Shown here one piece after another: positions 1 to 8,787 of a stretch of 64,000 nucleotides of DNA. Position numbers and translations under genes: made by a program. Position 1 is the first letter of the stretch; each line of letters starts with the position of its first letter. Origin of the DNA: Gilvimarinus japonicus (lineage in GTDB: Bacteria; Pseudomonadota; Gammaproteobacteria; Pseudomonadales; Cellvibrionaceae); the NCBI RefSeq assembly GCF_042847215.1, contig NZ_AP031500.1, positions 1,736,001 through 1,800,000 of the forward strand, read 5' to 3'. A model generated the notes under the pieces. The model did not search any database, was not told the origin of the DNA, and saw only the letters and a program-made list of their open reading frames with translations.

Positions 1-1
1 G

Positions 2-679
2 CTGTTAGCCGAAGATGATGAACGTCTGGCCGGTTTAGTAAAAGATTTTTTGCAAGCCAATGACTTCACGGTTGTGGTTGAGTCCCACGGATTGAATGTG
101 CCCCGTCAAGTGCAAAACCTGCAGCCGGATATTGTGATTTTGGATTTAATGCTGCCAGGCAAAGATGGCATTAGCATCTGCAAAGAAATTCGCCCCAACT
201 ATGAAGGGCCAGTGCTGATGTTAACCGCTCGCGATGCCGATGCCGATCAGGTGCTCGGGTTTGAGGTCGGCGCCGATGATTATGTTATTAAACCCGCGGA
301 GCCTCGGGTATTACTCGCGCGTATTCACGCACTTTTGCGCCGCTCTAATCGCGAGCCTGTGGACACCGGTGATGTCACAATAGGGCAGTTAAAGTTGCGC
401 ACTCACGCTCGAGAGGTTCAGTTTGCCGGGGAGCCAGTGCCACTGTCTAGCCACGAGTACGATTTGTTGTTAACACTGGCGCGCCAAGCGGGCAAGGTGC
501 TGAGCCGGGAGTATTTATTTACCACGATTTGTCAGCGCCCCTATGATGGGCTGGATCGCACCGTGGATGTCCGAGTCTCGCATTTACGCAAAAAGCTTGG
601 TGATAATAGCGATAACCCTACGCGTATAAAAACGGTGTGGGGGCGCGGCTATATGTTGGTGGCCGACGCGTGGGAATAA
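2..679 (+). CDS. OmpR-family response regulator, RstA-like (5' partial)
   Basis: This is the regulator half of a two-component system. The reading frame is open to the left window edge and begins inside the receiver domain, so the true start lies outside. The first visible residues include the acidic cluster AEDDE. The phosphoacceptor region follows as VILDLMLPGKDG, then LTARD and the switch lysine in YVIKP. A winged-helix DNA-binding domain fills the C-terminal half and ends near WGRGYMLV. The wording MLPGKDG resembles RstA more than PhoB, and the kinase gene follows with a 10-base overlap, so the two are cotranscribed. The family assignment is firm; the RstA orthology is an inference. Confidence 0.93.
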   Translation: MLAEDDERLAGLVKDFLQANDFTVVVESHGLNVPRQVQNLQPDIVILDLMLPGKDGISICKEIRPNYEGPVLMLTARDADADQVLGFEVGADDYVIKPAEPRVLLARIHALLRRSNREPVDTGDVTIGQLKLRTHAREVQFAGEPVPLSSHEYDLLLTLARQAGKVLSREYLFTTICQRPYDGLDRTVDVRVSHLRKKLGDNSDNPTRIKTVWGRGYMLVADAWE

Positions 680-2022
680 GTGCTTTGCTTGGGCGCACTT
701 TTTTAACGCTTTATTTAATTGTCGTACTCGTTATTTTAGGGGCCGGCTGGGGGCTCGATCGTCTGTATTTGTCGGTGACTAACCCCGAGCGGCCAGACCC
801 CATTAATCGTGCATTTTTTACCTTGCTTGAAACCAATGTCATTGCCGCTGTGCAAGCGGGTGCGACACCGATAGTGGCGTTGCGCGGTCAGCTTGATAAG
901 CTGGCGCTGCCAGCCCACGCCTATCAACTGTCTGATCTCGCGGACTCCAGCCTGAAGCAAGAAATTCTTGCGGGTACCCCGGTGGTGTTAACTGCCGAGC
1001 AGCAGCGTCAAGTGTATTACCGCTTGCGCAATACCGATTTAGTGGTGCGTTTGGTGTTGCCGGCGGAACCCGAGCAAGGAGTGTGGTACCGGTTGTTGTT
1101 GGTGATTTTTTACCTGCTTTTGGCGCTGGTTATTTATTTGTGGATTTGGCCCTTGGTGCGTGATTTGCGCTCGCTGCAAGCTCAGGCGCGCCTTGTCGGT
1201 CGGGCTGACATGGGCGCGCGAGTGCGGCTTAGTCCACGCTCGGCGGTGTACAGTTTGTCGCAAGAATTTAATCGTATGCAGCAGCGTATCGATGAGTTGC
1301 TGGCGTCTTATCGGGAGATGACCTATGCAGTTTCTCATGAGTTGCGCACCCCGTTGGCGCGTATGAAATTCGCGTTGGAGTTGTCGGAAGGGGACATTTC
1401 CGCAGAACAGCGTCAGCGACAAATGGTTAACTTGCGCACCGATGTCGCGCAGATGGATGCCCTGATCAATCAATTGTTAAATTACGCCGGCTTTGAAACC
1501 CAAACGCAGGCGCTCACCTTGCAAGCGGGTGCCCCCGGAGCACTGCGTGCCTTGGTGGAGGGCTTGACCGATAATCTCATCAGGCGAGGTACAGCGGCCG
1601 CGACGCGAATGCCGGTGTTTCATCTTGACGACCAATTGGCCGGTAAGCGTGTCTGTTGCGAGTGGAACTTGTTTGAGCGCGTACTGCAAAACCTATTGGG
1701 TAATGCGGCAAAATATGCCGACACTCAGGTGCAGGTGACGTTAGCCTATGACAGTGGCAGTTATTGGGTAGCGGTAGAAGATGATGGGCCGGGTATCGCC
1801 GATGACGATTGCGCACGGGTGTTTGATTCGTTTGTTCGGTTGCATCAGGAGCCCTCCCGTGACAGTCAAGGGTTCGGCTTGGGGTTGGCAATCGTTAAGC
1901 GTATTGTCGATTGGCATGGCGGTACGGTTATGGTGACCCGTAGTCAGGCTTTAGGGGGGGCGTGCTTTACGTTGCGCTGGCCTGAACCTGATGATCCGCC
2001 GGCTCAACCAGTTGCCCAATAA
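670..2022 (+). CDS. Sensor histidine kinase, RstB-like
   Basis: Membrane sensor kinase paired with the preceding regulator. I chose the GTG at 670, which overlaps the regulator's stop; an in-frame start at 637 would read deep into the upstream gene. From this start there is an N-terminal membrane segment (residues about 8-28), a short periplasmic loop of about 120 residues, and a second membrane segment (about 148-168). A HAMP-like linker, the dimerisation box with the phosphoacceptor His223 in SHELRTPLARM, and an ATPase domain with an N box (NLLGNAAKYA) and G boxes (DDGPGI, GFGLGLAI) follow. The ligand is unknown. A strong bidirectional terminator starts at the stop codon. Confidence 0.93.
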   Translation: MGISALLGRTFLTLYLIVVLVILGAGWGLDRLYLSVTNPERPDPINRAFFTLLETNVIAAVQAGATPIVALRGQLDKLALPAHAYQLSDLADSSLKQEILAGTPVVLTAEQQRQVYYRLRNTDLVVRLVLPAEPEQGVWYRLLLVIFYLLLALVIYLWIWPLVRDLRSLQAQARLVGRADMGARVRLSPRSAVYSLSQEFNRMQQRIDELLASYREMTYAVSHELRTPLARMKFALELSEGDISAEQRQRQMVNLRTDVAQMDALINQLLNYAGFETQTQALTLQAGAPGALRALVEGLTDNLIRRGTAAATRMPVFHLDDQLAGKRVCCEWNLFERVLQNLLGNAAKYADTQVQVTLAYDSGSYWVAVEDDGPGIADDDCARVFDSFVRLHQEPSRDSQGFGLGLAIVKRIVDWHGGTVMVTRSQALGGACFTLRWPEPDDPPAQPVAQ

Positions 2023-2056
2023 AAAAGCCCAGACAATATTTTGTCTGGGCTTTTTT
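2021..2056. terminator. Bidirectional rho-independent terminator
   Basis: A perfect inverted repeat AAAAAAGCCCAGACAA / TTGTCTGGGCTTTTTT has a tiny loop, with an A-run on one side and a T-run on the other. It sits between convergent genes, so it can end both the kinase transcript and the minus-strand transcript from 2807. Confidence 0.93.
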
Positions 2057-2099
2057 AACGTCGCACTTTTACTGGCCCATCATCGGCTCATCGGCGGTT

Positions 2100-2807
2100 T
2101 TAAAAGTGAAAGGCAAACGCCGCGTAGGGGCCATCTAAGGTTAAGTCGGCGCCCATACCTTGATCAATATTAAGCGCTTGATTGCGGTAACCAAACTCAA
2201 CCCCTAAGTCCACCAGTGAGTCAAAAAGGTAGCGCAGCTTAAGGGTGTAATCAGTTACCTGATAGTCGCTAAAGTCGGTATGGTTTCCTTCAACTCCCGC
2301 CGACCAGCCGGTAAAAGGTAGTTCCGCTTCCACTAACAAATACCCCATTGGTAAAACGTCATCGACTTTCATGCTCTCGTTGGTGTTAGGTGTGGCTAAG
2401 CTAATGCGACCATCGTAGATGCGTAGCGACAAACCAAGGTCGATGCTCACCCAGTTGTCTAAAACCTCATAGTAAGCGGTGTTATCGAGATGCGTTAGCT
2501 CAATGGTCGAGCTGGCGCTGCCGCCCTCCCATTCGACTGAGCGTCCGGCGTTAATATCGGTGTAGCCGACGCGAAAATTTGGAATCAGCGGAATAGGGTG
2601 CTCTACGGAGATGTGCAGAAAACGATTGGTTTCATCGGTGTAACCGAGCGAGCCCACAGAGGTCGACGCGCTGCCAATGTCGCCTGCGTAATCAGAGCGC
2701 CACAAACCAATATCGCCTTTTACACCAATCGCGTCTGCGTGGGCTGTGGCGCTTATGCATAACGCGACCAAAGGGGCGGCAAGTGGCGTGGCAAAAATAG
2801 CTCTCAT
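2100..2807 (-). CDS. Outer-membrane beta-barrel protein, TIGR04219-like
   Basis: A 235-residue exported protein. It starts with a cleavable signal peptide ending near THAHA/ADA (residues about 1-25). Alternating hydrophobic and polar strands with many Tyr and Gly residues follow, and the last residue is Phe in AFAFHF, the usual signature for outer-membrane barrel assembly. The start at 2807 has AAGGA a few bases upstream. I recognise the overall pattern of the TIGR04219 family (mature start AIGVKGDIG, strands such as LRYLF and VEFGYR), whose function is unknown. It is monocistronic between a terminator and a LysR gene. Confidence 0.8.
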   Translation of the reverse strand: MRAIFATPLAAPLVALCISATAHADAIGVKGDIGLWRSDYAGDIGSASTSVGSLGYTDETNRFLHISVEHPIPLIPNFRVGYTDINAGRSVEWEGGSASSTIELTHLDNTAYYEVLDNWVSIDLGLSLRIYDGRISLATPNTNESMKVDDVLPMGYLLVEAELPFTGWSAGVEGNHTDFSDYQVTDYTLKLRYLFDSLVDLGVEFGYRNQALNIDQGMGADLTLDGPYAAFAFHF

Positions 2808-2890
2808 GGTAAAGTCCTTGCGGTAACTAGCGGAGTGGAACGAGCAATTGCGGGATCATAGCATTGTGGCATTCGCTAAAACAGTCTCGA

Positions 2891-3769
2891 TCAGCGCGCT
2901 TGTGTTGAGCTTTGTAAAACCGTTAAAAAGTTTTGCGCGGCGTTACTTTGGCTGCGTTTAGTGTGAAATACCGCACCGAGTTGCCGCGTCAGTGGAGGTA
3001 GCTGTAAATCGAGAATGGTTAAGCCGGCGTCGATCATTGAGCGAGGTAAAACTCCCCAACCCAGGCCGATAGACACCATCATTTTGATGGTGTCTAAGTG
3101 GTTGGTGACCATGGATATATTGAGGGTTAAGTCCCGGCGATCAAACAGTTTTTGAATCAGCCGTGTGGTGTGGGTGTTGTTGTCTGGAGCGATGGCCTGC
3201 ACGTCGCACAAGTCGCTTAACTGCAAGTGCGCGCGTTGTGCCAGCGGATGATTGGTCGCGCAGACGAACTCTAAGGTGTCTTGCCAGACGGGCAGCTCGG
3301 CCATATGTGTGCCGATGTTCTCGGCCAAGGTAATGACGCCTAACTCAAACTCGCCTTGTTCAACCGCCAGAAGTGCTTTTTCGGAGTCCAGAAAGTGCAG
3401 GTCGAGGTGCACCTGGGGAAATTTATGAGAGAACTCACTAAGCACATCGGGTAAGCGGTGCAGGCCAATATGGTGACTGGTGGCGATGCTGAGCGGCCCG
3501 CTGACGTCGCCGTCGAGGTCGGTGAGCGCCCGGCTGGCGTCGCCGACGCTTTGCAGTATTTGCCGCGCATGAGGCAGTAGCACTCGTCCGGCGGGGGTTA
3601 GGTGGATATGTTTGCCAAACCGATCAAACAGTTTTTTATCTAATTGCTCCTCCAGTAGGGCGATGCGCTTACTGACCGCCGGTTGGGTGAGGTGTAAGCG
3701 ATTGGCCGCCTCCGAGAAAGAGCCGGTCTCGGCGATGGTGATAAATGTGGTGAGGTGTTGGGTATCCAT
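2891..3769 (-). CDS. LysR-family transcriptional regulator divergent from leuC
   Basis: A full-length regulator of 292 residues. The N-terminal winged helix-turn-helix is clear: FITIAETGSFSEAANRLHLTQPAVSKRI at residues about 8-35, split here only for description, followed by LFDRFGKHIHLTPAG. Residues about 90-290 form the periplasmic-binding-like effector domain. It is transcribed away from leuCD-leuB-asd, and a perfect palindrome lies 13 bases upstream of its start. This arrangement is typical of autoregulated LysR proteins that also control the divergent operon, so it probably senses a leucine-pathway intermediate. That role is inferred from position only. Confidence 0.92.
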   Translation of the reverse strand: MDTQHLTTFITIAETGSFSEAANRLHLTQPAVSKRIALLEEQLDKKLFDRFGKHIHLTPAGRVLLPHARQILQSVGDASRALTDLDGDVSGPLSIATSHHIGLHRLPDVLSEFSHKFPQVHLDLHFLDSEKALLAVEQGEFELGVITLAENIGTHMAELPVWQDTLEFVCATNHPLAQRAHLQLSDLCDVQAIAPDNNTHTTRLIQKLFDRRDLTLNISMVTNHLDTIKMMVSIGLGWGVLPRSMIDAGLTILDLQLPPLTRQLGAVFHTKRSQSNAAQNFLTVLQSSTQAR

Positions 3770-3781
3770 TGAACAAGACTA

Positions 3782-3800
3782 CCATTCCTTTGTGGAATGG
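3782..3800. promoter_or_regulatory. Perfect palindrome, likely LysR operator
   Basis: CCATTCC-TTTGT-GGAATGG is a 7-base perfect inverted repeat and contains the LysR T-N11-A pattern (T3785 to A3797). It lies in the LysR/leuC intergenic region just upstream of the LysR start, where autoregulatory sites usually sit. Confidence 0.55.
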
Positions 3801-3848
3801 AAAATATAAAAAATATGAATTTGTTTTATTTGTGAGTGGGCTCTATTA

Positions 3849-3876
3849 TTGACCTTACAAAATATGCCGGTATATC
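3849..3876 (+). promoter_or_regulatory. Candidate sigma-70 promoter of leuC
   Basis: TTGACC (3849-3854) and TATATC (3871-3876) are separated by 16 bases, 65 bases before the leuC start. The -35 box matches 5 of 6 consensus positions. Confidence 0.6.
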
Positions 3877-3940
3877 CGATCTCATCTTAGAGTGAGAGGC
3901 TCTCTTAAATCGCACCGTGAACCGCACAAACGAGGACAAC

Positions 3941-5368
3941 ATGGCCGCAAAAACTCTTTACGACAAGCTCTGGGATGCCCACCTTGTACAACAGCGCGAC
4001 GATGGCTCAGCGTTGATTTATATCGATCGCCACATCGTCCATGAAGTAACGTCACCGCAAGCCTTTGAGGGGCTGCGTATAGCAGGGCGCAAGCCTTGGC
4101 GAGTCGACTCTGTGTTAGCAACACCCGATCACAATGTGCCTACCACCGTTAAAGAGCGCGCCTCGGGCGTCAGCGGCATCGAAGATCCGGTGTCACTTAT
4201 TCAGGTGCAAACGCTGGATGACAACTGCGACGAGTTTGGCATTGTAGAGTACAAGATCAATGACCGTCGCCAGGGTATTGTGCATGTGGTTGGGCCCGAG
4301 TCGGGCGCGTGTTTGCCGGGCATGACAGTGGTGTGTGGCGACTCCCACACGGCGACCAATGGCGCCTTGGGGGCCTTGGCTCATGGCATCGGCACCAGCG
4401 AGGTGGAGCATGTACTGGCCACTCAGTGCTTGGTCGCTAAAAAAATGGGCAACATGCGTATTGATGTTAACGGCAAGCTCGGCGCGGGTGTTACCGCAAA
4501 AGATGTGGTGCTGGCTATTATCGGCAAAATTGGCACAGCCGGCGGCACCGGCTATGCGGTTGAGTTTGCCGGCGAGGTGTTTCGCGATATGAGCATGGAA
4601 GGTCGCATGACCGTGTGCAATATGGCCATTGAGGCTGGCGCGCGCGCCGGTATGGTGGCTGTCGATGATACGACGATTGAGTATGTCAAAGGTCGCCCCT
4701 ATGCGCCTACCGGCGAAAACTGGGATAAAGCCGTGGCCGCGTGGCGCGATTTAGTCTCAGACGCGGGCGCCCACTTTGATGAGGTGGTCGAGTTAGATGG
4801 CGCAGATATTTTGCCGCAGGTCAGCTGGGGGACGTCGCCCGATATGGTGGTGGATGTGAGTGCGGCGGTGCCTAATCCCGCCGATGAGTCCGACGCGGTA
4901 AAACGCGAGGGAATGCAGCGTGCGTTGGAATATATGGGGCTGACTGCCGGCCAGGCAATTGCCGATATTAAGCTCGACCGTGTGTTTATTGGCTCTTGCA
5001 CCAATTCGCGCATCGAAGATATTCGCGCCGCCGCCGAGGTGGTAAAAGGCCGCCAAAAAGCCGCTAGCGTTAAACAGGTGATGGTGGTGCCGGGTTCGGG
5101 TACGGTGAAAGCTCAAGCCGAAGCCGAAGGCTTGGATAAAATTTTTGAGGCGGCCGGTTTTGAGTGGCGCGAGCCGGGCTGCTCAATGTGCTTGGCCATG
5201 AACGCCGATAAGCTCGGTGCCGGTGAGCACTGTGCCTCTACTTCAAACCGCAACTTTGAAGGGCGCCAGGGGTACGGCGGGCGCACCCATTTGGTCAGTC
5301 CGGCAATGGCCGCGGCCGCTGGTGTGGCCGGCCACTTTGTTGATGTTCGCGAATTTGTGCGTACCTAA
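3941..5368 (+). CDS. leuC: 3-isopropylmalate dehydratase large subunit
   Basis: The catalytic subunit of isopropylmalate isomerase, the second step of leucine synthesis. It works with LeuD and carries a 4Fe-4S cluster. The cluster ligands are visible as Cys353 in GSCTNSR and Cys414/Cys417 in CSMC. The start MAAKTLYDKLWDAH matches the family N-terminus and has CGAGG upstream, so I use the ATG at 3941 rather than an in-frame GTG at 3917. The 475-residue length is normal. leuD follows after 12 bases. It is probably driven by the promoter at 3849 and controlled by the divergent LysR protein. Confidence 0.98.
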   Translation: MAAKTLYDKLWDAHLVQQRDDGSALIYIDRHIVHEVTSPQAFEGLRIAGRKPWRVDSVLATPDHNVPTTVKERASGVSGIEDPVSLIQVQTLDDNCDEFGIVEYKINDRRQGIVHVVGPESGACLPGMTVVCGDSHTATNGALGALAHGIGTSEVEHVLATQCLVAKKMGNMRIDVNGKLGAGVTAKDVVLAIIGKIGTAGGTGYAVEFAGEVFRDMSMEGRMTVCNMAIEAGARAGMVAVDDTTIEYVKGRPYAPTGENWDKAVAAWRDLVSDAGAHFDEVVELDGADILPQVSWGTSPDMVVDVSAAVPNPADESDAVKREGMQRALEYMGLTAGQAIADIKLDRVFIGSCTNSRIEDIRAAAEVVKGRQKAASVKQVMVVPGSGTVKAQAEAEGLDKIFEAAGFEWREPGCSMCLAMNADKLGAGEHCASTSNRNFEGRQGYGGRTHLVSPAMAAAAGVAGHFVDVREFVRT

Positions 5369-5380
5369 CCGGAGAGAAAC

Positions 5381-6031
5381 ATGAAAAGCTTTACGACAAT
5401 AACCGGGGTTGTGGCGCCTATGGATCGCGCCAATGTCGATACCGATATGATTATTCCCAAGCAGTTTTTAAAGTCTATTAAACGCACCGGGTTTGGCAAA
5501 AACTTGTTTGATGAGTTGCGCTATTTAGACGAAGGTCAGCCCGACCAAGAGTGTACCGGCCGACCACTTAACCCGGAGTTTGCGTTAAACCAGGCGCGTT
5601 ACCAAGGTGCCAGTGTTTTGTTAACGCGCAAAAACTTTGGCTGTGGCTCCTCGCGCGAGCACGCGCCCTGGGCGCTGGACGATTACGGGTTTCGCTGTGT
5701 AATAGCCCCGAGCTTTGCCGATATTTTTTACAACAATTGTTTTAAAAATGGCCTTTTGCCGCTGGTGTTAAGTGAAGCTGTGGTCGATCGCCTGTTTGAC
5801 GAGTTGTACGCCTGTGAAGGCTATGAGTTAACCATCGATTTGCCGGCGCAACAGGTTGTAACCCCTGGCGGCGAAGCGTTTAGTTTTGAGGTGGACGAAT
5901 TTCGCAAGCACTGCCTGCTGCAAGGGTTGGATGATATTGGCCTCACTCTCGAACAGGCCGACAGTATTAAAACATACGAGGCCGAGCGCCGCGCCAATGC
6001 GCCCTGGTTGTTTGATGCAGTAAAAAATTGA
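5381..6031 (+). CDS. leuD: 3-isopropylmalate dehydratase small subunit
   Basis: The swivelling small subunit that completes the LeuC active site in leucine synthesis. Family motifs are present: the N-terminal GVVAPMDRANVDTDMIIPKQF region and the substrate-contacting NFGCGSSREHAPWAL loop. Its 216 residues match the usual length. GGAGAG lies upstream and leuC ends 12 bases before, so the two are cotranscribed. Confidence 0.98.
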   Translation: MKSFTTITGVVAPMDRANVDTDMIIPKQFLKSIKRTGFGKNLFDELRYLDEGQPDQECTGRPLNPEFALNQARYQGASVLLTRKNFGCGSSREHAPWALDDYGFRCVIAPSFADIFYNNCFKNGLLPLVLSEAVVDRLFDELYACEGYELTIDLPAQQVVTPGGEAFSFEVDEFRKHCLLQGLDDIGLTLEQADSIKTYEAERRANAPWLFDAVKN

Positions 6032-6065
6032 CGCTGGCGTCTAAATAATGACAAAGGAGTGTTCT

Positions 6066-6377
6066 GTGAAGCGTTTTCATATTGCTTTGGCGGTAAAAGA
6101 TTTAACCGCGTCGATTGCCGACTACTCCCGGCGCTTAGGTGGTAAGCCGGGCGCTGTGGTGCCCGGCAAGTACGCCATGTGGCGTACCGACACCTTAAAT
6201 TTTTCTATTAATGAAATTCCCGAGCGGGCCGGTCAGTTGCGTCACCTTGGGTTTGAGTGTGATGAGGCCCAGGGCTTTTCCAGTGAGATAGACGCAAACG
6301 GGATTGAATGGGAGTTGTTTTCGCCAGTGGCGCAAGACGACAAAATTGTTGAGATTTACGGCGCGTCGGTGGTGTAA
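6066..6377 (+). CDS. Small VOC-superfamily (glyoxalase/dioxygenase-fold) protein
   Basis: A protein of about 103 residues with the vicinal-oxygen-chelate pattern. It has an N-terminal FHIALAVKDLTASIADYSRRLG strand-helix and a second half that returns to LRHLGFECDEAQGF and ends in ELFSPV...IVEIYG. The GTG at 6066 is preferred because AAGGAG ends 7 bases upstream; the ATG at 6048 lies before that site. Only one betaalphabetabetabeta pair is seen, so it probably acts as a dimer. The substrate is unknown. It is placed between leuD and leuB, with short gaps on both sides, which suggests it belongs to the leucine operon. In Pseudomonas this slot commonly holds a methyltransferase. Confidence 0.8.
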   Translation: MKRFHIALAVKDLTASIADYSRRLGGKPGAVVPGKYAMWRTDTLNFSINEIPERAGQLRHLGFECDEAQGFSSEIDANGIEWELFSPVAQDDKIVEIYGASVV

Positions 6378-6414
6378 CTGCCCTCAGGCGAGCCCAAAAT
6401 AACCAGGAGTAAGC

Positions 6415-7497
6415 GTGACTAAAAAGATTATGATTTTGCCGGGTGACGGCATTGGCCCCGAGATTGTTGCCCAGGCGCGTCGTGTGCTGGATGCAGTCAA
6501 TGAACATGATAAATTGCAGTTGGAATTTGTTGACGAGTTGATTGGCGGGGCCTCTATTGATGCCCACGGCGAGCCGTTAACCGATGCGGCTGTCGCCAGC
6601 GCTCGCGAGTGCGACGCCATTTTGCTAGGCGCTGTCGGTGGCCCCAAGTGGGATACTATTGATCGCGCGATTCGGCCCGAGCGCGGTTTGCTAAAAATTC
6701 GCTCGTCACTGGAGTTGTACGCCAATTTGCGCCCCGCACTTTTGTACCCGCAGTTGGTCGAGGCGTCGAGCTTAAAGCCTGAGGTTGTCTCCGGGTTGGA
6801 CATTTTAATCGTGCGAGAGCTGACCGGAGGTATTTACTTTGGCGAGCCGCGGGGGATTCGTACATTAGAAAATGGCGAACGAGAAGGCTATAACACCTAT
6901 AAATATTCCGAGAGTGAAATCGAACGTATTGGGCGCACCGCGTTTGAAATGGCGCGCAAGCGCAACAAAAAAGTCTGCTCGGTGGATAAAGCTAATGTGC
7001 TAGAGGCCACTATTTTGTGGCGTGAAGTCATGGACCGATTGGCGCCCGAGTACCCGGATGTTGAGTTGTCGCATATGTACGTCGACAACGCCGCGATGCA
7101 ATTAGTGCGCGCGCCCAAGCAGTTTGACGTGCTGGTAACGGGCAATATGTTTGGCGATATTTTGTCTGATGCGGCCGCAATGTTGACAGGTTCGATTGGC
7201 ATGCTTCCATCGGCCTCACTGGATAAACAAGGACGCGGTATGTACGAGCCGTGTCACGGCTCGGCACCGGATATTGCCGGGCAGGGCATCGCCAATCCAC
7301 TGGCGACTATTTTGTCAGCGTCGATGATGTTGCGCTACTCGCTGGGCTTTACCCAGAGCGCGGATGCCATTGAAGCAGCGGTCGGTAAGGTGCTGGATCA
7401 GGGTTTACGCACGGCCGATATCTACACTCCCGGTAGCACCAAAGTTGGCACTCGTGAAATGGGTGATGCGGTGTTAGCGGCGCTGTATCAGAATTGA
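6415..7497 (+). CDS. leuB: 3-isopropylmalate dehydrogenase
   Basis: NAD-dependent oxidative decarboxylation of 3-isopropylmalate, the third step of leucine synthesis. The N-terminus KIMILPGDGIGPEIV, the arginine-bearing substrate loop IVRELTGGIYFGEP, the metal-binding aspartates in FGDILSD, and GSAPDIAGQGIANP are all present. It starts at GTG 6415 with CCAGGAG upstream. Length 360 residues, normal. It is cotranscribed with leuCD and the VOC gene. Confidence 0.98.
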   Translation: MTKKIMILPGDGIGPEIVAQARRVLDAVNEHDKLQLEFVDELIGGASIDAHGEPLTDAAVASARECDAILLGAVGGPKWDTIDRAIRPERGLLKIRSSLELYANLRPALLYPQLVEASSLKPEVVSGLDILIVRELTGGIYFGEPRGIRTLENGEREGYNTYKYSESEIERIGRTAFEMARKRNKKVCSVDKANVLEATILWREVMDRLAPEYPDVELSHMYVDNAAMQLVRAPKQFDVLVTGNMFGDILSDAAAMLTGSIGMLPSASLDKQGRGMYEPCHGSAPDIAGQGIANPLATILSASMMLRYSLGFTQSADAIEAAVGKVLDQGLRTADIYTPGSTKVGTREMGDAVLAALYQN

Positions 7498-7605
7498 TCA
7501 ATTTGCAGCCAGTGGCTATTTGCGGCAAAATATAGGGCCTTCGCGGGTGCTCACAAGGCGCCCGATGAACGCTTTAATTCAACAAAGAGTTAAAAAGAGA
7601 GTCAA

Positions 7606-8718
7606 ATGATGAAAGTAGGTTTTGTAGGTTGGCGCGGCATGGTCGGTTCTGTCCTGATGGAGCGCATGCAGTCGGAAAACGATTTTGACGGTATTGAGCC
7701 GGTGTTCTTTACCACCTCTAATGTGGGTGGCGAAGCGCCTAACGTGGCCGAGGGTTTGCCACCGCTAAAAGACGCTTTCTCTATTGATGATCTGAAGCAA
7801 CTGGATGCGATTATCTCTTGTCAGGGTGGCGATTACACCAAAGCTGTATTTGCCGATCTGCGTGGTGCTGGCTGGGACGGCTATTGGATTGACGCCGCCT
7901 CAAGCTTGCGCATGGATAAAGATTCGCTGATTGTTCTCGACCCGGTCAACCTCGACGTGATTAAAGACGGTTTGGCTCGCGGCGTTAAAAATTACATCGG
8001 CGGCAACTGCACTGTGAGCTTAATGCTAATGGGCCTTGGCGGCTTGTTTGCCAATAACTTGGTTGAGTGGGCAACGTCCATGACTTACCAGGCCGCATCG
8101 GGTGCTGGCGCGCGCAATATGCGCGAGCTGATCGAGCAGATGGGCACTATTCGCGATGGCGTTGCCAGCGAATTGGCCGATCCGGCCTCAGCTATTTTAG
8201 AGTTGGATCGCAAAGTGGCGGCCACTATGCGCTCGGGTGACTTCCCCACCGAAAACTTTGGCGCACCATTGGCCGGCAGTGTTTTACCGTTTATTGATAG
8301 CCAGCTTGAAAACGGCCAGAGCCGCGAAGAGTGGAAGGCGCAAGCCGAAACCAACAAGATTTTAGGTAACGATGGCAATCCGATCCCGCTGGATGGAACC
8401 TGTGTGCGCATTGGCGCCATGCGTTGTCACGCGCAGGCTTTGACCATTAAACTGAAAAAAGACGTGCCGCTGGATGAAATCGAGCAAATGATTGCCGGCC
8501 ACAATCAGTGGGCTAAAGTGGTGCCTAACGATAAAGAGTCAACTTTGCGCGATCTGACTCCCACCGCGGTAACGGGCACGCTGACCGTTCCCGTAGGGCG
8601 TTTGCGTAAACTTAGCATGGGGGGCGAGTACCTCAACGCCTTTACTGTGGGTGACCAGCTGTTGTGGGGTGCGGCCGAGCCGCTGCGCCGTATGTTGCAA
8701 GTGCTGCGCAACGCCTAA
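7606..8718 (+). CDS. asd: Aspartate-semialdehyde dehydrogenase
   Basis: NADPH-dependent reduction of aspartyl phosphate to the semialdehyde, the branch point for lysine, methionine, threonine and diaminopimelate. The Rossmann start KVGFVGWRGMVGSVLM, the nucleophile Cys in GGNCTVSLML, and the catalytic His in MRCHAQALTIKLK are visible. At 370 residues it matches the gammaproteobacterial type. AAGAGAG precedes two consecutive ATG codons at 7606 and 7609; either could be used. A 108-base gap from leuB allows its own promoter. A terminator follows. Confidence 0.98.
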   Translation: MMKVGFVGWRGMVGSVLMERMQSENDFDGIEPVFFTTSNVGGEAPNVAEGLPPLKDAFSIDDLKQLDAIISCQGGDYTKAVFADLRGAGWDGYWIDAASSLRMDKDSLIVLDPVNLDVIKDGLARGVKNYIGGNCTVSLMLMGLGGLFANNLVEWATSMTYQAASGAGARNMRELIEQMGTIRDGVASELADPASAILELDRKVAATMRSGDFPTENFGAPLAGSVLPFIDSQLENGQSREEWKAQAETNKILGNDGNPIPLDGTCVRIGAMRCHAQALTIKLKKDVPLDEIEQMIAGHNQWAKVVPNDKESTLRDLTPTAVTGTLTVPVGRLRKLSMGGEYLNAFTVGDQLLWGAAEPLRRMLQVLRNA

Positions 8719-8756
8719 TCCTGACACCGAGGTTAATCTCGGCTGTTCCAGCAAAG

Positions 8757-8787
8757 CCTCGATCTGAGATAGGGTCGGGGTTTTTTT
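8757..8787 (+). terminator. Rho-independent terminator after asd
   Basis: The stem CCTCGA / TCGGGG has one G-U pair and is followed by seven T residues. A second small hairpin, CCGAG / CTCGG at 8727-8742, precedes it. Confidence 0.7.
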
